A stretch of DNA of 64,000 nt from Burkholderia sp. WSM2230 (GCF_000472445.1 NZ_AXAJ01000021.1:21842-85841); one strand, 5' to 3'. Counted from the stretch's first letter, positions 35,328 through 44,562 are shown. Numbers and translations are program-made. The notes: generated by a model not told the origin, from the sequence alone.

Positions 35328-36827
35328 TCAGGGCGTGTCGGCCCAGGCTTTCGCGGCGCGAATCGCGCGCTTCCAGCCGTCCAGACATTCCTTGACGTCC
35401 TCTTGTCCGAGCGCGGGTGTGAAGCGGCGGTCGAGCTTCCACTGGCTTTGCAGTTCGTCGACATCTTTCCAGTAGCCGACCGCGAGACCCGCAAGATATG
35501 CCGCGCCGAGCGCGGTGGTTTCCGACACCTTGGGGCGAACCGCGTCCACGCCGAGAATGTCGGCCTGGAACTGCATCAACAGATTGTTCGCGCACGCGCC
35601 GCCGTCCACGCGCAATTCGCCGATGCGAATGCCGGAGTCGGCCTCCATCGCTTTGAGTACGTCGAGGGACTGATAGGCAATCGAATCGAGCGCGGCGCGC
35701 GCGATATGTGCGGACGTGGTGCCGCGCGTGACGCCGAACAGCGTGCCGCGAGCGCGCGCATTCCAATGCGGCGCGCCCAGACCCGCAAACGCAGGCACCA
35801 GATAGACGCCGTCGCAATGCGGCACGCCGCGCGCCAACGTTTCGATTTCAGCCGCGTTCTTGATGATGCCGAGACCGTCGCGCAGCCATTGCACGACCGC
35901 GCCGCCAATGAAGATGCTGCCTTCCAGCGCGTAGTTGATCTGATCGCCGATCTGCCACGCAATCGTGGTGACAAGATTGTTCTTCGATTCGATCGGCTTG
36001 TCGCCGGTGTTCATCACGAGGAAGCAGCCGGTGCCGTAGGTGTTCTTCACCATGCCCGATTGTGTGCACATCTGGCCGAAGAGCGCCGCATGCTGATCGC
36101 CGGCGATGCCCGCGAGCGGAATCTTCGACGCAAACACGGTGGTCTTGGTCGGCCCATACACTTCCGACGACGGCCGCACCTCCGGCAACATGCTGCGCGG
36201 AATGTCGAGCGCGTCGAGCAGTTCGTCGTCCCATTTCAGCGTGTGGATGTTAAAGAGCATCGTGCGCGATGCATTCGTGACGTCGGTGACGTGCAGGCCG
36301 CCCTTGGTGAAGTTCCACACGAGCCAGCTATCCACCGTGCCGAACGCGAGGCGGCCTTGCTTCGCCTTCTCGCGCGCGCCTTCCACGTTGTCGAGAATCC
36401 AGCGGATCTTGGTCGCCGAGAAATACGAATCGATCGGCAAGCCGGTTTTTGCACGCACCGTTTCTTCGAGGCCCTGCGCCTTCAGCTGGTCGCAGAAGTC
36501 GGCGGTGCGGCGGTCTTGCCAGACGATCGCGTTGTAGATGGGGTGACCGGTCTCGCGATCCCACACGATCGTGGTTTCGCGCTGATTCGTAATGCCGATG
36601 GCTGCGATCGACGTGCCGTTCATGCCGGCGCGCGTCACGGCTTCTGCGGCGACGCCGGCTTGTGTCGACCAGATCTCCTGCGGATCGTGCTCGACCCAGC
36701 CCGGATGCGGATAGATCTGCTCGAACTCCTTCTGCGCCATCGATACGACATTGCCGAGGCGGTCGAACAGCATCGCACGCGAACTGGTGGTGCCCTGGTC
36801 AAGCGCGAGGATGTACTGATCCTGCAT
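35328..36827 (-). CDS. glpK: Glycerol kinase
   Basis: A 499-residue FGGY kinase that makes glycerol-3-phosphate. ILALDQGTTSSRAMLFD is the N-terminal ATPase motif, VWQDRRTADFC and GTVDSWLVWNFT (active-site region) follow, and the C-terminal FGGY signature region includes LRVDGGACANNLLMQFQADILG. Length matches E. coli GlpK. The start MQDQYILALDQG at 36827 is chosen; the frame runs on to 37109 without family residues. Between glpD and glpF on one strand. Confidence 0.97.
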   Translation of the reverse strand: MQDQYILALDQGTTSSRAMLFDRLGNVVSMAQKEFEQIYPHPGWVEHDPQEIWSTQAGVAAEAVTRAGMNGTSIAAIGITNQRETTIVWDRETGHPIYNAIVWQDRRTADFCDQLKAQGLEETVRAKTGLPIDSYFSATKIRWILDNVEGAREKAKQGRLAFGTVDSWLVWNFTKGGLHVTDVTNASRTMLFNIHTLKWDDELLDALDIPRSMLPEVRPSSEVYGPTKTTVFASKIPLAGIAGDQHAALFGQMCTQSGMVKNTYGTGCFLVMNTGDKPIESKNNLVTTIAWQIGDQINYALEGSIFIGGAVVQWLRDGLGIIKNAAEIETLARGVPHCDGVYLVPAFAGLGAPHWNARARGTLFGVTRGTTSAHIARAALDSIAYQSLDVLKAMEADSGIRIGELRVDGGACANNLLMQFQADILGVDAVRPKVSETTALGAAYLAGLAVGYWKDVDELQSQWKLDRRFTPALGQEDVKECLDGWKRAIRAAKAWADTP

Positions 36828-36973
36828 TGTCTCTTCTCCATGCATTTTATGAATCGCCGTGGCAGCCTGGACAGCATACCGGCGACAGGAACGGCTCGTC
36901 GTTTCGGGCGGGCCGCAGGCGTGTTGGCGAATGCGGCCGGCCTGGCGGGCCGAGGGGTGAAGCGGTCTTGTTG

Positions 36974-38503
36974 TTATGCGCTCTGTCGCTCGGGTTCGCG
37001 CGCGAACCATGCGTCGATGTCGCGCGTGATCGGCTCGAGCGTGCCCGGCTCGACATGGAGGCCGAGCTTGGAGCGGCGCCATAGCACGTCGTGCGCGCTG
37101 CGCGCCCATTCAGTGTCGCGCAGATAGGTCAGTTCGGCTTCGTAAAGACCCGGCGCGAAAGCGCGGCCGAGATCGGCGAGCGAATGCGCGTGGCCGATCA
37201 CGTTTCTCACCCGCGTGCCGTAAGCACGCGCGAGACGGTGCGCCAGATCTGCGGGCAGCCACGCATGCTGCTGTTTCAGTTCGGAGAGAAAACGCTCGAA
37301 GTTAGCCTGCGCAATGTCGCCGCCGGGCAAGGGCGCGCCGGACGTCCATGACGGGGCAGTTTTGCCGAGCGCGGCGGTGAGCTTGTCCACGGCTTCTTCA
37401 GCGAGCTTGCGGAAGGTGGTGATCTTGCCGCCGAACACCGACAGCAGCGGCGCTTCGCCCGCCGGCGAGTCGAGTTCCAGCGAATAGTCGCGCGTGACCG
37501 CGGACGGGTTGTCGGCGCCTTCTTCCTCGAGCAGCGGCCGCACGCCCGAGTAGGTCCAGCGCACGTCGGCCGGCGAGATTTTGTGCTTGAAGTAGCGATT
37601 GATGGAATCGCACAGATACTGCGTCTCGTCCGCGTTGATCGCGACCTGCGCGGGGTCGCCGCGATATTCGATGTCGGTTGTGCCGATCAGCGTGTAGTCG
37701 TGCTCGTACGGAATCGCGAAGATGATCCGCTTGTCCGGATTCTGGAAGATGTACGCGTGGTCGTGTTCGAACAACCGCCGCGTGACGATGTGACTGCCCT
37801 TGACGAGCCGCACGCTGTGCGATGCCGGGCGGCCGAGCGCGCCCTGCAAGAGTTCGCCGACCCACGGGCCGGCGGCGTTCGCGATTGACGCGGCGCGCAC
37901 GTCGAGGATCGTGCCGTCCGCCCGCTCAAGCTGCGCGCGCCATTCGCCGCCGGCGCGCACGGCGCTCAACAGCTTCGTGCGCGTGAGGATTGCCGCGCCA
38001 TGTTCCGCGGCGTCGAGCGCGTTCAGCACGACGAGGCGCGCGTCGTTGACCCAACCGTCCGAGTATACGAAGCCGCGCCTGATCGATTCGACGAGCGGCA
38101 CGCCGGCCGGATGATCGCGCATCACAATGCCGCGCGAGCCGGGCAGCAACTCCCGCCGCGCGAGGTGATCGTAAAGGAACAGGCCCGCGCGGATCAGCCA
38201 GGCGGGACGCAGATCGGGCATGTGCGGCATCACGAAGCGCAGCGGCCACATGATGTGCGGTGCGGCGCGCAGCAACGTCTCGCGCTCCTGCAAGGCCTTG
38301 CGCACGAGCCCGAACTCGCGGTACTCGAGATAGCGCAAGCCACCATGAATCAGCTTGGTGCTCGCCGACGAGGTGTGCGCCGCCAGGTCATGCTGTTCGC
38401 ACAGCAGCACGGACAGCCCGCGCCCGGCCGCGTCCCGCGCGATGCCCGCGCCGTTGATCCCGCCGCCCACGACGAGCAAATCGTATTTCGTGCCTTGCGT
38501 CAC
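36974..38503 (-). CDS. glpD: Aerobic glycerol-3-phosphate dehydrogenase
   Basis: A 509-residue FAD enzyme at the inner membrane that oxidises glycerol-3-phosphate to DHAP and passes electrons to quinone. LLVVGGGINGAGIARDAAGRG is the dinucleotide-binding motif. STKLIHGGLRYLEYREFGLVRKAL is the substrate region, and GTTDIEYRGDP and FGGKITTFRKLAEEAVD are conserved. The first glp gene in transcription order, just downstream of the GlpR-like operator at 38571. Confidence 0.97.
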   Translation of the reverse strand: MTQGTKYDLLVVGGGINGAGIARDAAGRGLSVLLCEQHDLAAHTSSASTKLIHGGLRYLEYREFGLVRKALQERETLLRAAPHIMWPLRFVMPHMPDLRPAWLIRAGLFLYDHLARRELLPGSRGIVMRDHPAGVPLVESIRRGFVYSDGWVNDARLVVLNALDAAEHGAAILTRTKLLSAVRAGGEWRAQLERADGTILDVRAASIANAAGPWVGELLQGALGRPASHSVRLVKGSHIVTRRLFEHDHAYIFQNPDKRIIFAIPYEHDYTLIGTTDIEYRGDPAQVAINADETQYLCDSINRYFKHKISPADVRWTYSGVRPLLEEEGADNPSAVTRDYSLELDSPAGEAPLLSVFGGKITTFRKLAEEAVDKLTAALGKTAPSWTSGAPLPGGDIAQANFERFLSELKQQHAWLPADLAHRLARAYGTRVRNVIGHAHSLADLGRAFAPGLYEAELTYLRDTEWARSAHDVLWRRSKLGLHVEPGTLEPITRDIDAWFAREPERQSA

Positions 38504-38570
38504 CTGCTGCGTCTCCTGCGTCGTTGACGGAATCTACGGAAGCTGTCTGAAAACTGATCGAACGTTATGT

Positions 38571-38584
38571 GTTCGTTTCCGAAC
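38571..38584. promoter_or_regulatory. GlpR-like operator ahead of glpD
   Basis: GTTCGTTTCCGAAC is a palindrome resembling the GlpR half-sites GTTCG and CGAAC. Flanking half-sites are CGAAC (38559-38563), GAACATATTCG (38591-38601) and AAGTTCG (38610-38616). Four clustered half-sites in about 60 bases suit a DeoR-family repressor such as the glpR product at 39890-40669. Confidence 0.65.
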
Positions 38585-38712
38585 TTTAATGAACATATTC
38601 GAAAAAGTAAAGTTCGCGGCGCCTGAGTCGGCCTATATCGGATGGCCAGGGGAGTGGCGCGACGCGCGGCCACGGACGATACTCTTGCGGTGGCCATTTC
38701 GGGGTGAAATTC

Positions 38713-39087
38713 ATGCGTGGACTTTTCATGGCGGGCGCAATAGCGCTGCTCGCAGGGTGTGTCGCTTCGCCAAGCCTGACGGGGACGATGGGCGCGCCGT
38801 CGTTCGTCTCATTGCAGCAGATGTGCAGTGCGCAGACAGTCGACTACGGCAACGACGCGCAAGGCGTGTACGCAACGCTCTTCGATGCATATGTCGCGAA
38901 CCGGCGCGGGCGCTTGTCGAAGGACGATTACTGCGCGTTCCAGACGGCGATTGCGCAGCGCTACACGAGCCAGGGCGCGAGTACCGACCCGCAGGTTCGC
39001 AATCAGTGGGTGGCGTTCTTCACCGAGCAGCGCGCGAGAGCGATTAGCTGGCGTGCGGCGGTGGATCCGACGTTGCGTAGCGGTTGA
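38713..39087 (+). CDS. Small predicted lipoprotein
   Basis: A 124-residue protein with a signal peptide MRGLFMAGAIALLAGCVAS; LLAGC is a lipobox, lipidation Cys about residue 16. The mature part has no family I recognise; it contains WVAFFTEQRARAISWRAAVDPTL at the end. GGGG at 38700-38703 supports the ATG at 38713; an in-frame GTG at 38704 is possible. It lies between glpD (divergent) and a minus-strand orphan, and may be unrelated to glycerol. Confidence 0.7.
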   Translation: MRGLFMAGAIALLAGCVASPSLTGTMGAPSFVSLQQMCSAQTVDYGNDAQGVYATLFDAYVANRRGRLSKDDYCAFQTAIAQRYTSQGASTDPQVRNQWVAFFTEQRARAISWRAAVDPTLRSG

Positions 39088-39372
39088 GAGCGGGTAGTGA
39101 TCGGGGCCGCCCAGGCTGGCGCGGCGCGCCTGCCCGCCGGGAGTGCCACCGGGAGTAGCTGCCGGGAGTGCCTGCCGTGCCCGCTCGCGGGAACGGTTGC
39201 GCCCGCCGGGCGAACCGCGCGCTCAATAGAAGCGGGCGCCGCTATGGGCGCCCGTCTGGACAAGCATTCGAGGGCAACAGGCTCGCGGCTCAGCCGCGCG
39301 CGCAGCATGGCAATGCCGCCCGCCGCGCGCCGGCCCTAACCGGCATACAGCCCGACGATGCGCGGGTTGTTG
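39088..39372. other. Gap with a GC-rich hairpin, no gene
   Basis: Contains the inverted repeat CGGGCGCC...GGCGCCCG near 39231-39252, which may end the lipoprotein transcript, and several repeats of GCCGGGAGTGCC. Short frames here lack family features. Confidence 0.4.
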
Positions 39373-39570
39373 TCAGGAAAGACGTTTGATGGCTCGGAGT
39401 GCGCTATCGCCGGATTCCGTTACACGCCATTGTTCGTTGCCCGAGGCGAGCCGCTCCAGTTGCACGAGCTGACGTTCGAGGAGGGCGTCGAGTTCTTCTC
39501 GCTCCATGTCGACTTGATTGGGAGCGTCCTTGACGAGCAACAACGTGGCGAATTCGTGCGGACTCAGCAT
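39373..39570 (-). CDS. Small hypothetical protein, 65 residues
   Basis: The predicted protein starts MLSPHEFATLLLVKDAPNQVDMEREELDALLERQLV and is helical and acidic in the middle. A start at 39708 is possible but gives an N-terminal part with Arg/Trp-rich composition. It looks like a conserved Burkholderiales orphan by eye; function unknown. Upstream of it, on the same strand, is glpR (gap 319 bases). Confidence 0.6.
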   Translation of the reverse strand: MLSPHEFATLLLVKDAPNQVDMEREELDALLERQLVQLERLASGNEQWRVTESGDSALRAIKRLS

Positions 39571-39889
39571 CGTTTCTCTCCATGTCAAGCAAACGCGGAC
39601 AGCCTCGACGGCGACTGGCATTAAATGGCAGGGCCATTGCCAGATGGTCCGCAAAAAGTTCGGGCGGGAGGTACGGCTTACGACAGGTTGACTTCGCTCC
39701 GGCGGCACGCTAGCGCGCAGCGAACGCCGGGGAACTGGAGTGTAGTCAAGCGAACGCCAAACACCAAACCCGCCCCTGTAAATTTTCCCTTTGACAACAG
39801 TGGGCCGCAGAGGCGGTTCGGGGCGGCGGCCAGATCCTTGACTTCACTTGAAGTTCGGCGTGCGCTGCAACATGGCCGCCAACGCCTGG
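39571..39889 (-). other. Intergenic stretch between glpR and a small orphan
   Basis: No gene, hairpin with U tract or repeat was identified. An isolated TTGACA near 39792 on the plus strand has no -10 partner. Confidence 0.4.
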
Positions 39890-40669
39890 TCAAGCGGCGA
39901 CGTACACCTGGCAATTGGCGGCATTGAGCGTTTCCACCATGTCGGCTGGTGGCGCGGCGTCGGTGAAGAGCGCGTCGATCTGATCGAGATGGCCTTGGCG
40001 AACCAGCGCGGGACGGCCGAACTTGGAACTGTCGGCGGCGAGAAAAACGGTGCGTGCGTGCTGGATGATGGCTTCGGCCACGCGCACTTCGCGGGTATCA
40101 AAATCCCGCAATGTGCCGTCTGTCTCGATGCTCGAGGTGCCGATAATTGCAAAGTCCACCTTGAACTGTCGAATGAAGTCGATTGCCAGTTCGCCGACAA
40201 TGCCTTTGTCCCACGGCCGCACGATCCCGCCGGTCACCAGCACCTCGCAGTCGGGATAGCCGCTCATCATGCTCGCGACGTTCAGGTTGTTGGTGATGAC
40301 GCGCAAGCCGCGGTGCCGGTTCAGCGCACGCGCGACTTCCTCGGTGGTGGTGCCGAGATTGATGAAGAGCGACGCCTGGTCGGGAATGTGAGTGGCTACT
40401 AGCGCCGCGATGCGCCGTTTTTCGTCGTGGAACATGCGCTGGCGCGCGGTGTACGAGACGTTCTCCGAACTTGTCGGCAGGCTCGCCCCGCCGTGGTAGC
40501 GGCGCAGCAGGTTCATGTCGGCGAGCCAGTTGACGTCGCGGCGGATCGTCTGCGGCGTCACGTCGAAGTGCGCCGCGAGATCGTCAACGGTCACGAAGCC
40601 GTCGCGTTGCACCCACTCCAGCAGTTCCTGTTGCCGGGCGTTCAGAGTGAGGCGGGGGTCTCGGGTCAT
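39890..40669 (-). CDS. glpR: DeoR-family glycerol regulon repressor GlpR
   Basis: A 259-residue repressor. The N-terminal DeoR HTH is RQQELLEWVQRDGFVTVDDLAAHFDVTPQTIRRDVNWL. The sugar-phosphate-binding (DeoRC) domain spans residues 75-235, with INLGTTTEEVARAL and GIVGELAIDFIRQFKVDFAIIGTSSIETDG. It should release DNA on glycerol-3-phosphate. The frame is open to 40786 but the HTH starts right after ATG 40669. It is near the glp genes and their candidate operator. Confidence 0.93.
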   Translation of the reverse strand: MTRDPRLTLNARQQELLEWVQRDGFVTVDDLAAHFDVTPQTIRRDVNWLADMNLLRRYHGGASLPTSSENVSYTARQRMFHDEKRRIAALVATHIPDQASLFINLGTTTEEVARALNRHRGLRVITNNLNVASMMSGYPDCEVLVTGGIVRPWDKGIVGELAIDFIRQFKVDFAIIGTSSIETDGTLRDFDTREVRVAEAIIQHARTVFLAADSSKFGRPALVRQGHLDQIDALFTDAAPPADMVETLNAANCQVYVAA

Positions 40670-40972
40670 GGTCTCGGTCGTGGGGTTGTTATCGGCGCTC
40701 GCCCGCAGCCGGCGTGGACAGAATGCGTAAGCGAGTGCGTGTATTGTAAGACCAACGTGAAACCCGCCCGCCAACTCATGCGACATCCATAAGACTGCGC
40801 GCGGCGGCGGGCGGCACTCAGCCTGCCGATGAATTTATCTATGCGATAAATGAATTTGTTTTTTGGACCGGATCGCGCTGCAATCGAAGGTTTTCGGTTC
40901 AGTGCCCGCTCCATTTTTCTATTGCGTCCGGCGGCTTGCGCCGTCCGGCCCGTGCTTGCGAGAGTGTTCCAC
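40670..40972. promoter_or_regulatory. Divergent control region between glpR and the GGT-like gene
   Basis: No gene is supported. The 19-base palindrome at 40833-40851 is the only clear element. GAATTT is repeated on both sides of it (40831, 40852), making an AT-rich island in GC-rich surroundings. Confidence 0.45.
40833..40851. promoter_or_regulatory. AT-rich palindrome upstream of the GGT-like gene
   Basis: ATTTATCTATGCGATAAAT has seven-base arms around TATGC. It lies 122 bases upstream of the gene start. No known operator is named with confidence. Confidence 0.55.
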
Positions 40973-42610
40973 ATGATTGGCTTCAACTGGCAAAACCCTT
41001 ATCCGACGCCGCGCCTGCCTGTATTCGCGCGCAACATCGTTTCGACGTCGCATCCGCTCGCCGCTCAGGCCGGGCTGCGCATGCTGTGGAAGGGCGGTAA
41101 CGCCGTCGACGCCGCCATCGCCGCGGCCGCCGCGATCACGGTCGTGGAACCGGTTTCGTGCGGCCTCGGCGGCGACGCGTTCGCGCTGGTGTGGGACGGC
41201 CGCAAGCTGCATGGCCTGAACGCGTCGGGGGTGGCGCCGGCGGCGTGGAGCGTCGACTACTTCAGGCGCAAATACGGCGAGGAAAACGGGCTCGCGATTC
41301 AGCCCAAGCGCGGTTGGGACTCGGTGACGGTGCCCGGCGTGATCGCCGGCTGGGAAGCGCTGCATCAGAAATTCGGCTCGCTGCCGTTCGCGGATCTCAT
41401 GGAACCCGCCATCGAGATCGCGGAGCGCGGTCACGCGGTGGCCAGCATCGTCGCGCATAAATGGGCGGCGGCCGTGCCCGAGTTGAAGGACCAGCCGGGC
41501 TTTGCGTCCTCCTTCATGCCGCGCGGCCGCGCGCCGCAAGTGAGCGAACTGGTGCGCTTTCCCGGCCACGCGAAGACGCTGCGCAAGCTCGCCGAACAGG
41601 GCCCGCGCGCTTACTACGAAGGCGAGATCGCGGAGCGCATCGTCGCGTTTTCGCGTGAATGCGGCGGCGCGCTGACCCTCGACGACCTGCGCAGCTATCG
41701 CGCGGATTGGGTCGAGCCGATTGGCAAGGACTATCGCGGCTACACCGTGCACGAGATTCCGCCGAACGGGCAAGGTATCGCCGCGTTGATCGCGCTCGGC
41801 ATCCTCGAACAGTTCGACGTGAAAGAGTTGGCCGTCGACAACGTGGAGTCGCAGCACCTGCAGATCGAGGCCATGAAGCTCGCATTCGCCGACGTGTACC
41901 GCTACGTTGCCGATCCGCGGTCCATGGAAGTCACGCCCGAGCAGATGCTCGACGATGCGTACCTCGCGTCGCGCGCAAAGCTGATCGACCACAAGCGGGC
42001 CACGCAGTTCGATTTCGGCATGCCGAAGGCGGGCGGCACGATCTACATGTCGGTCGCAGACGAGCGCGGCATGATGGTCAGCTTTATTCAGTCCAACTAC
42101 ATGGGTTTCGGCTCGGGCATCGTGGTGCCGGATATGGGTATCTCGATGCAGAACCGCGGCAGCGGTTTTTCGCTGGACCCGAAATCGCCGAACGTCGTGG
42201 AAGGCGGCAAGCGGCCGTTCCACACCATCATCCCCGCGTTCCTCACGCAGCAGGTGGACGGCCGGCAGGAAGCGGTGATGAGCTTCGGCGTGATGGGCGG
42301 CGACATGCAGCCGCAAGGTCATCTGCAATCCATCGTAAGGATGCTCGATTACGGGCAGCAGCCGCAGGCCGCATGCGACGCGCCGCGCTGGAAGGTCAAC
42401 CGCGACTTCACGATAGACATAGAAGCGACGCTCGACGCGAGAACGGCAGAAGCGCTACAGAAGCTCGGCCATACGATCAAGTCGGTCGATGATCCTTATA
42501 TGGACTTCGGTTCCGGCCAGTACATCTGGAAGCTCGATCGCGACGAGCCCGACCGCGGTTACGTGGCCGCGAGCGACAGCCGCCGCGACGGCCTGGCCGC
42601 CGGCTTCTGA
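40973..42610 (+). CDS. Gamma-glutamyltransferase family protein
   Basis: A 545-residue Ntn-hydrolase proenzyme. NIVSTSHPLAAQAGLRMLWKGGNAVDAAIAAA is the family start, with GGDAFALVW following. The probable autocleavage and nucleophile Thr is about residue 356, in GGTIYMSVADERG; the small subunit follows. Substrate could be glutathione or another gamma-glutamyl or acyl compound. No signal peptide is evident, unlike periplasmic GGT, so a cytosolic role is possible. Start ATG at 40973 is chosen over the open frame from 40850. Confidence 0.88.
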   Translation: MIGFNWQNPYPTPRLPVFARNIVSTSHPLAAQAGLRMLWKGGNAVDAAIAAAAAITVVEPVSCGLGGDAFALVWDGRKLHGLNASGVAPAAWSVDYFRRKYGEENGLAIQPKRGWDSVTVPGVIAGWEALHQKFGSLPFADLMEPAIEIAERGHAVASIVAHKWAAAVPELKDQPGFASSFMPRGRAPQVSELVRFPGHAKTLRKLAEQGPRAYYEGEIAERIVAFSRECGGALTLDDLRSYRADWVEPIGKDYRGYTVHEIPPNGQGIAALIALGILEQFDVKELAVDNVESQHLQIEAMKLAFADVYRYVADPRSMEVTPEQMLDDAYLASRAKLIDHKRATQFDFGMPKAGGTIYMSVADERGMMVSFIQSNYMGFGSGIVVPDMGISMQNRGSGFSLDPKSPNVVEGGKRPFHTIIPAFLTQQVDGRQEAVMSFGVMGGDMQPQGHLQSIVRMLDYGQQPQAACDAPRWKVNRDFTIDIEATLDARTAEALQKLGHTIKSVDDPYMDFGSGQYIWKLDRDEPDRGYVAASDSRRDGLAAGF

Positions 42611-42981
42611 AAGCGCAAAGCCTCTGAACGCGACCTGCGTAGCTCGTCCGGCGTGGTCCGGGCGCCTTCGCTCACGAACCACGCCTTCGCGCATTTCGCG
42701 AATTCCAGCCAGCTTGCCGAGCTGGCTTTTTGTTGCGCGATGCACTTTTGCTTGCCTCGCCGAAACTTTGCTCTATCCTGGAATTGGAACTGCGGCCAAT
42801 CGGCACGGTCTGTGCTGGGTTGTCTGCAGACTTGCGTAACAGCGGCTAAGATGCAGACAGAAGGGTTAACTCCAATTCACGGCGCTGTATCCGGCACGGC
42901 GTACCGCAAGCGCAAGGCAGCGCGATAGCAGCGGTTGCGAGCATGCTCCACGAGTGGATACAGCTTTCGGAGCAAGACACA
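42611..42981. other. Gap with terminator, no gene
   Basis: Holds the terminator of the GGT-like gene and the leader of the ferritin-like gene. GGAG about nine bases before 42982 is its ribosome-binding site. No other feature is supported. Confidence 0.5.
42707..42732 (+). terminator. Terminator of the GGT-like gene
   Basis: AGCCAGCT-TGCCG-AGCTGGCT followed by five T. About 97 bases after the stop codon. Confidence 0.85.
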
Positions 42982-43809
42982 ATGCACACAGAGCTGAACC
43001 ATGTCATGCCCTGGCGAATCGAGGACATCGACCTCACGCGCATTGATCGCCAGAAAGCGGTCGCGAACGAAGACCTGTTGTTGCTGCTGTGCGCCGCTTC
43101 GTTTATTGAAAGCGGCACCGACCTTTACACCAGCAACCTCAGTCAGTTCTTCGACGACGACCCTGAAGTATCCGCGTGGCTCAACAACGAGTGGGAGCCT
43201 GAGGAAATGCAGCACGGCCGCGCGCTCAAGACGTATATCGCTTACGTCTGGCCAGAATACGACTGGGACACGGCGTTCCGTAATTTCATGGACGAATATT
43301 CGCTGACCTGTTCCGTGGAAGGTTTCGAAAAAACTCGCGCGCTGGAAATGGTGGCGCGCTGCGTCGTGGAAACAGGCACCGCAACGTTATATCGCGCGAT
43401 CGGCGAGTGCTCGGACGAACCTGTGTTGAAGGAAATCACAGACAACATTCGCACCGACGAAGTCCGCCATTACAAGCACTTTTTCAAGTACTTCAAAAAG
43501 TACAACAAGATCGAGGGCAATGGCCGGCTCGCCGTTCTCGGCGCGCTTATGCGCCGCGTGATGGAAATCAAGAACGAAGACTCGGAGATTGCCTTGCGTC
43601 ACGTGTTCGCAATCCGCTATCCAGAGCGCGTGCGCGATGAGGCCTATAACCGCGAGCGCGCGGCGCGCATCAATGCGCTCGTGCGGCGCAATCTGTCGGC
43701 CGACATGTGTGTGAAGATGCTGCTAAAGCCGCTCGATCTGCCCGCGAAGATTCAACCCGGCGTGCATTATCCGCTCGCGAAGATCACGCAACACGTGTTC
43801 TTCCGCTGA
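42982..43809 (+). CDS. Di-iron ferritin-like / acyl-ACP desaturase-like protein
   Basis: A 275-residue four-helix protein. Di-iron ligands appear in the expected order: Glu43 (FIESGTD), Glu75-x-x-His78 (PEEMQHG), Glu130 (VVETGT) and Glu160-x-x-His163 (DEVRHYKH). This E/ExxH/E/ExxH layout is that of stearoyl-ACP desaturase and AurF-like oxygenases. The substrate is unknown. ATG 42982 has GGAG at good spacing; an ATG at 42943 is in frame but less well served. A hairpin-T terminator follows at 43859. Confidence 0.82.
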   Translation: MHTELNHVMPWRIEDIDLTRIDRQKAVANEDLLLLLCAASFIESGTDLYTSNLSQFFDDDPEVSAWLNNEWEPEEMQHGRALKTYIAYVWPEYDWDTAFRNFMDEYSLTCSVEGFEKTRALEMVARCVVETGTATLYRAIGECSDEPVLKEITDNIRTDEVRHYKHFFKYFKKYNKIEGNGRLAVLGALMRRVMEIKNEDSEIALRHVFAIRYPERVRDEAYNRERAARINALVRRNLSADMCVKMLLKPLDLPAKIQPGVHYPLAKITQHVFFR

Positions 43810-43858
43810 AGCCTTAGTGCGTTGGCAATGCGTTCGCCGCAGCGCGCCGGCGAATGGA

Positions 43859-43890
43859 ATGGCCCGCTCGATGCGGGCCATCTGCTTTTT
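43859..43890 (+). terminator. Terminator of the ferritin-like gene
   Basis: ATGGCCCGC-TCGAT-GCGGGCCAT followed by CTGCTTTTT. About 50 bases after the stop. Confidence 0.75.
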
Positions 43891-43932
43891 CGAGGCATGA
43901 TGCATGCCTTGCTCTTTCACCGGACCCATGCG

Positions 43933-44454
43933 ATGAGCGACTCGACCTTGCCACAACGCCCGCTCGATCAGACCGCATTCGACGAATGGCCCGACGCGGT
44001 TCGCGCGCTCTTCGACGGCTCGTCGCTTGCCAGCAAGACGGGCTTTACTGCGTCGCTGCTGACGGTCGATGCGAATCAGCACATTCGCACGTCGCTGCTC
44101 GGCATCGGCGAGTTGTACGCGCCTGATTCGCGCACGCTATGCATCGCATTGTGGCCGCAAGCGCGGGCGGCGCGCGCAATTGCACAGAGCGGGCGCGCGG
44201 CGCTCACCTTCGTATTCGAAGAGGCGTTTTATCAGGTGCAGTTGCTCGCCTCGCCGTTGCCGCCTGCTGAGGGCGACGACAGCGGCCTCGTCTATATGCA
44301 CTGCTCGATAGAGTCGGCGGAAACGCAAAGCGTGCGTTATGCGCGCCTGACGAGCGGCATTACATTCGAGCTTGATATGGGGAGAGAGGAGGTGCTCGAC
44401 CGGTGGGAACGGCAGATCGAGCATTTGAAGCGGGCGGCCGCGTTGGGCGGGTGA
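43933..44454 (+). CDS. Pyridoxamine-phosphate-oxidase-fold protein
   Basis: A 173-residue protein with the split-barrel flavin-binding pattern: SKTGFTASLLTVDANQHIRTSLLGIGELYAPDSRTLCIALWPQARAARAI. It may be an FMN reductase-like or haem-utilisation-type protein; the family does not fix a substrate. The ATG at 43933 begins MSDSTLPQ; the frame is open upstream to 43822 over the previous terminator. It lies alone, convergent with rhlE. Confidence 0.75.
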   Translation: MSDSTLPQRPLDQTAFDEWPDAVRALFDGSSLASKTGFTASLLTVDANQHIRTSLLGIGELYAPDSRTLCIALWPQARAARAIAQSGRAALTFVFEEAFYQVQLLASPLPPAEGDDSGLVYMHCSIESAETQSVRYARLTSGITFELDMGREEVLDRWERQIEHLKRAAALGG

Positions 44455-44562
44455 GACTAGGCTCGCACGGCTGCTCTCGTTGTAGCAACCGAACCGCCGA
44501 ACCCCGTCAACTTGCTCGCAAGCCGCTCATTGGCTCGCGCATAAGCGCGCTTACGACCTTAT

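Noticed and set aside
35403..37127. 574-residue open frame antisense to glpK
   Set aside because: It mirrors the glycerol kinase frame and has no family features.
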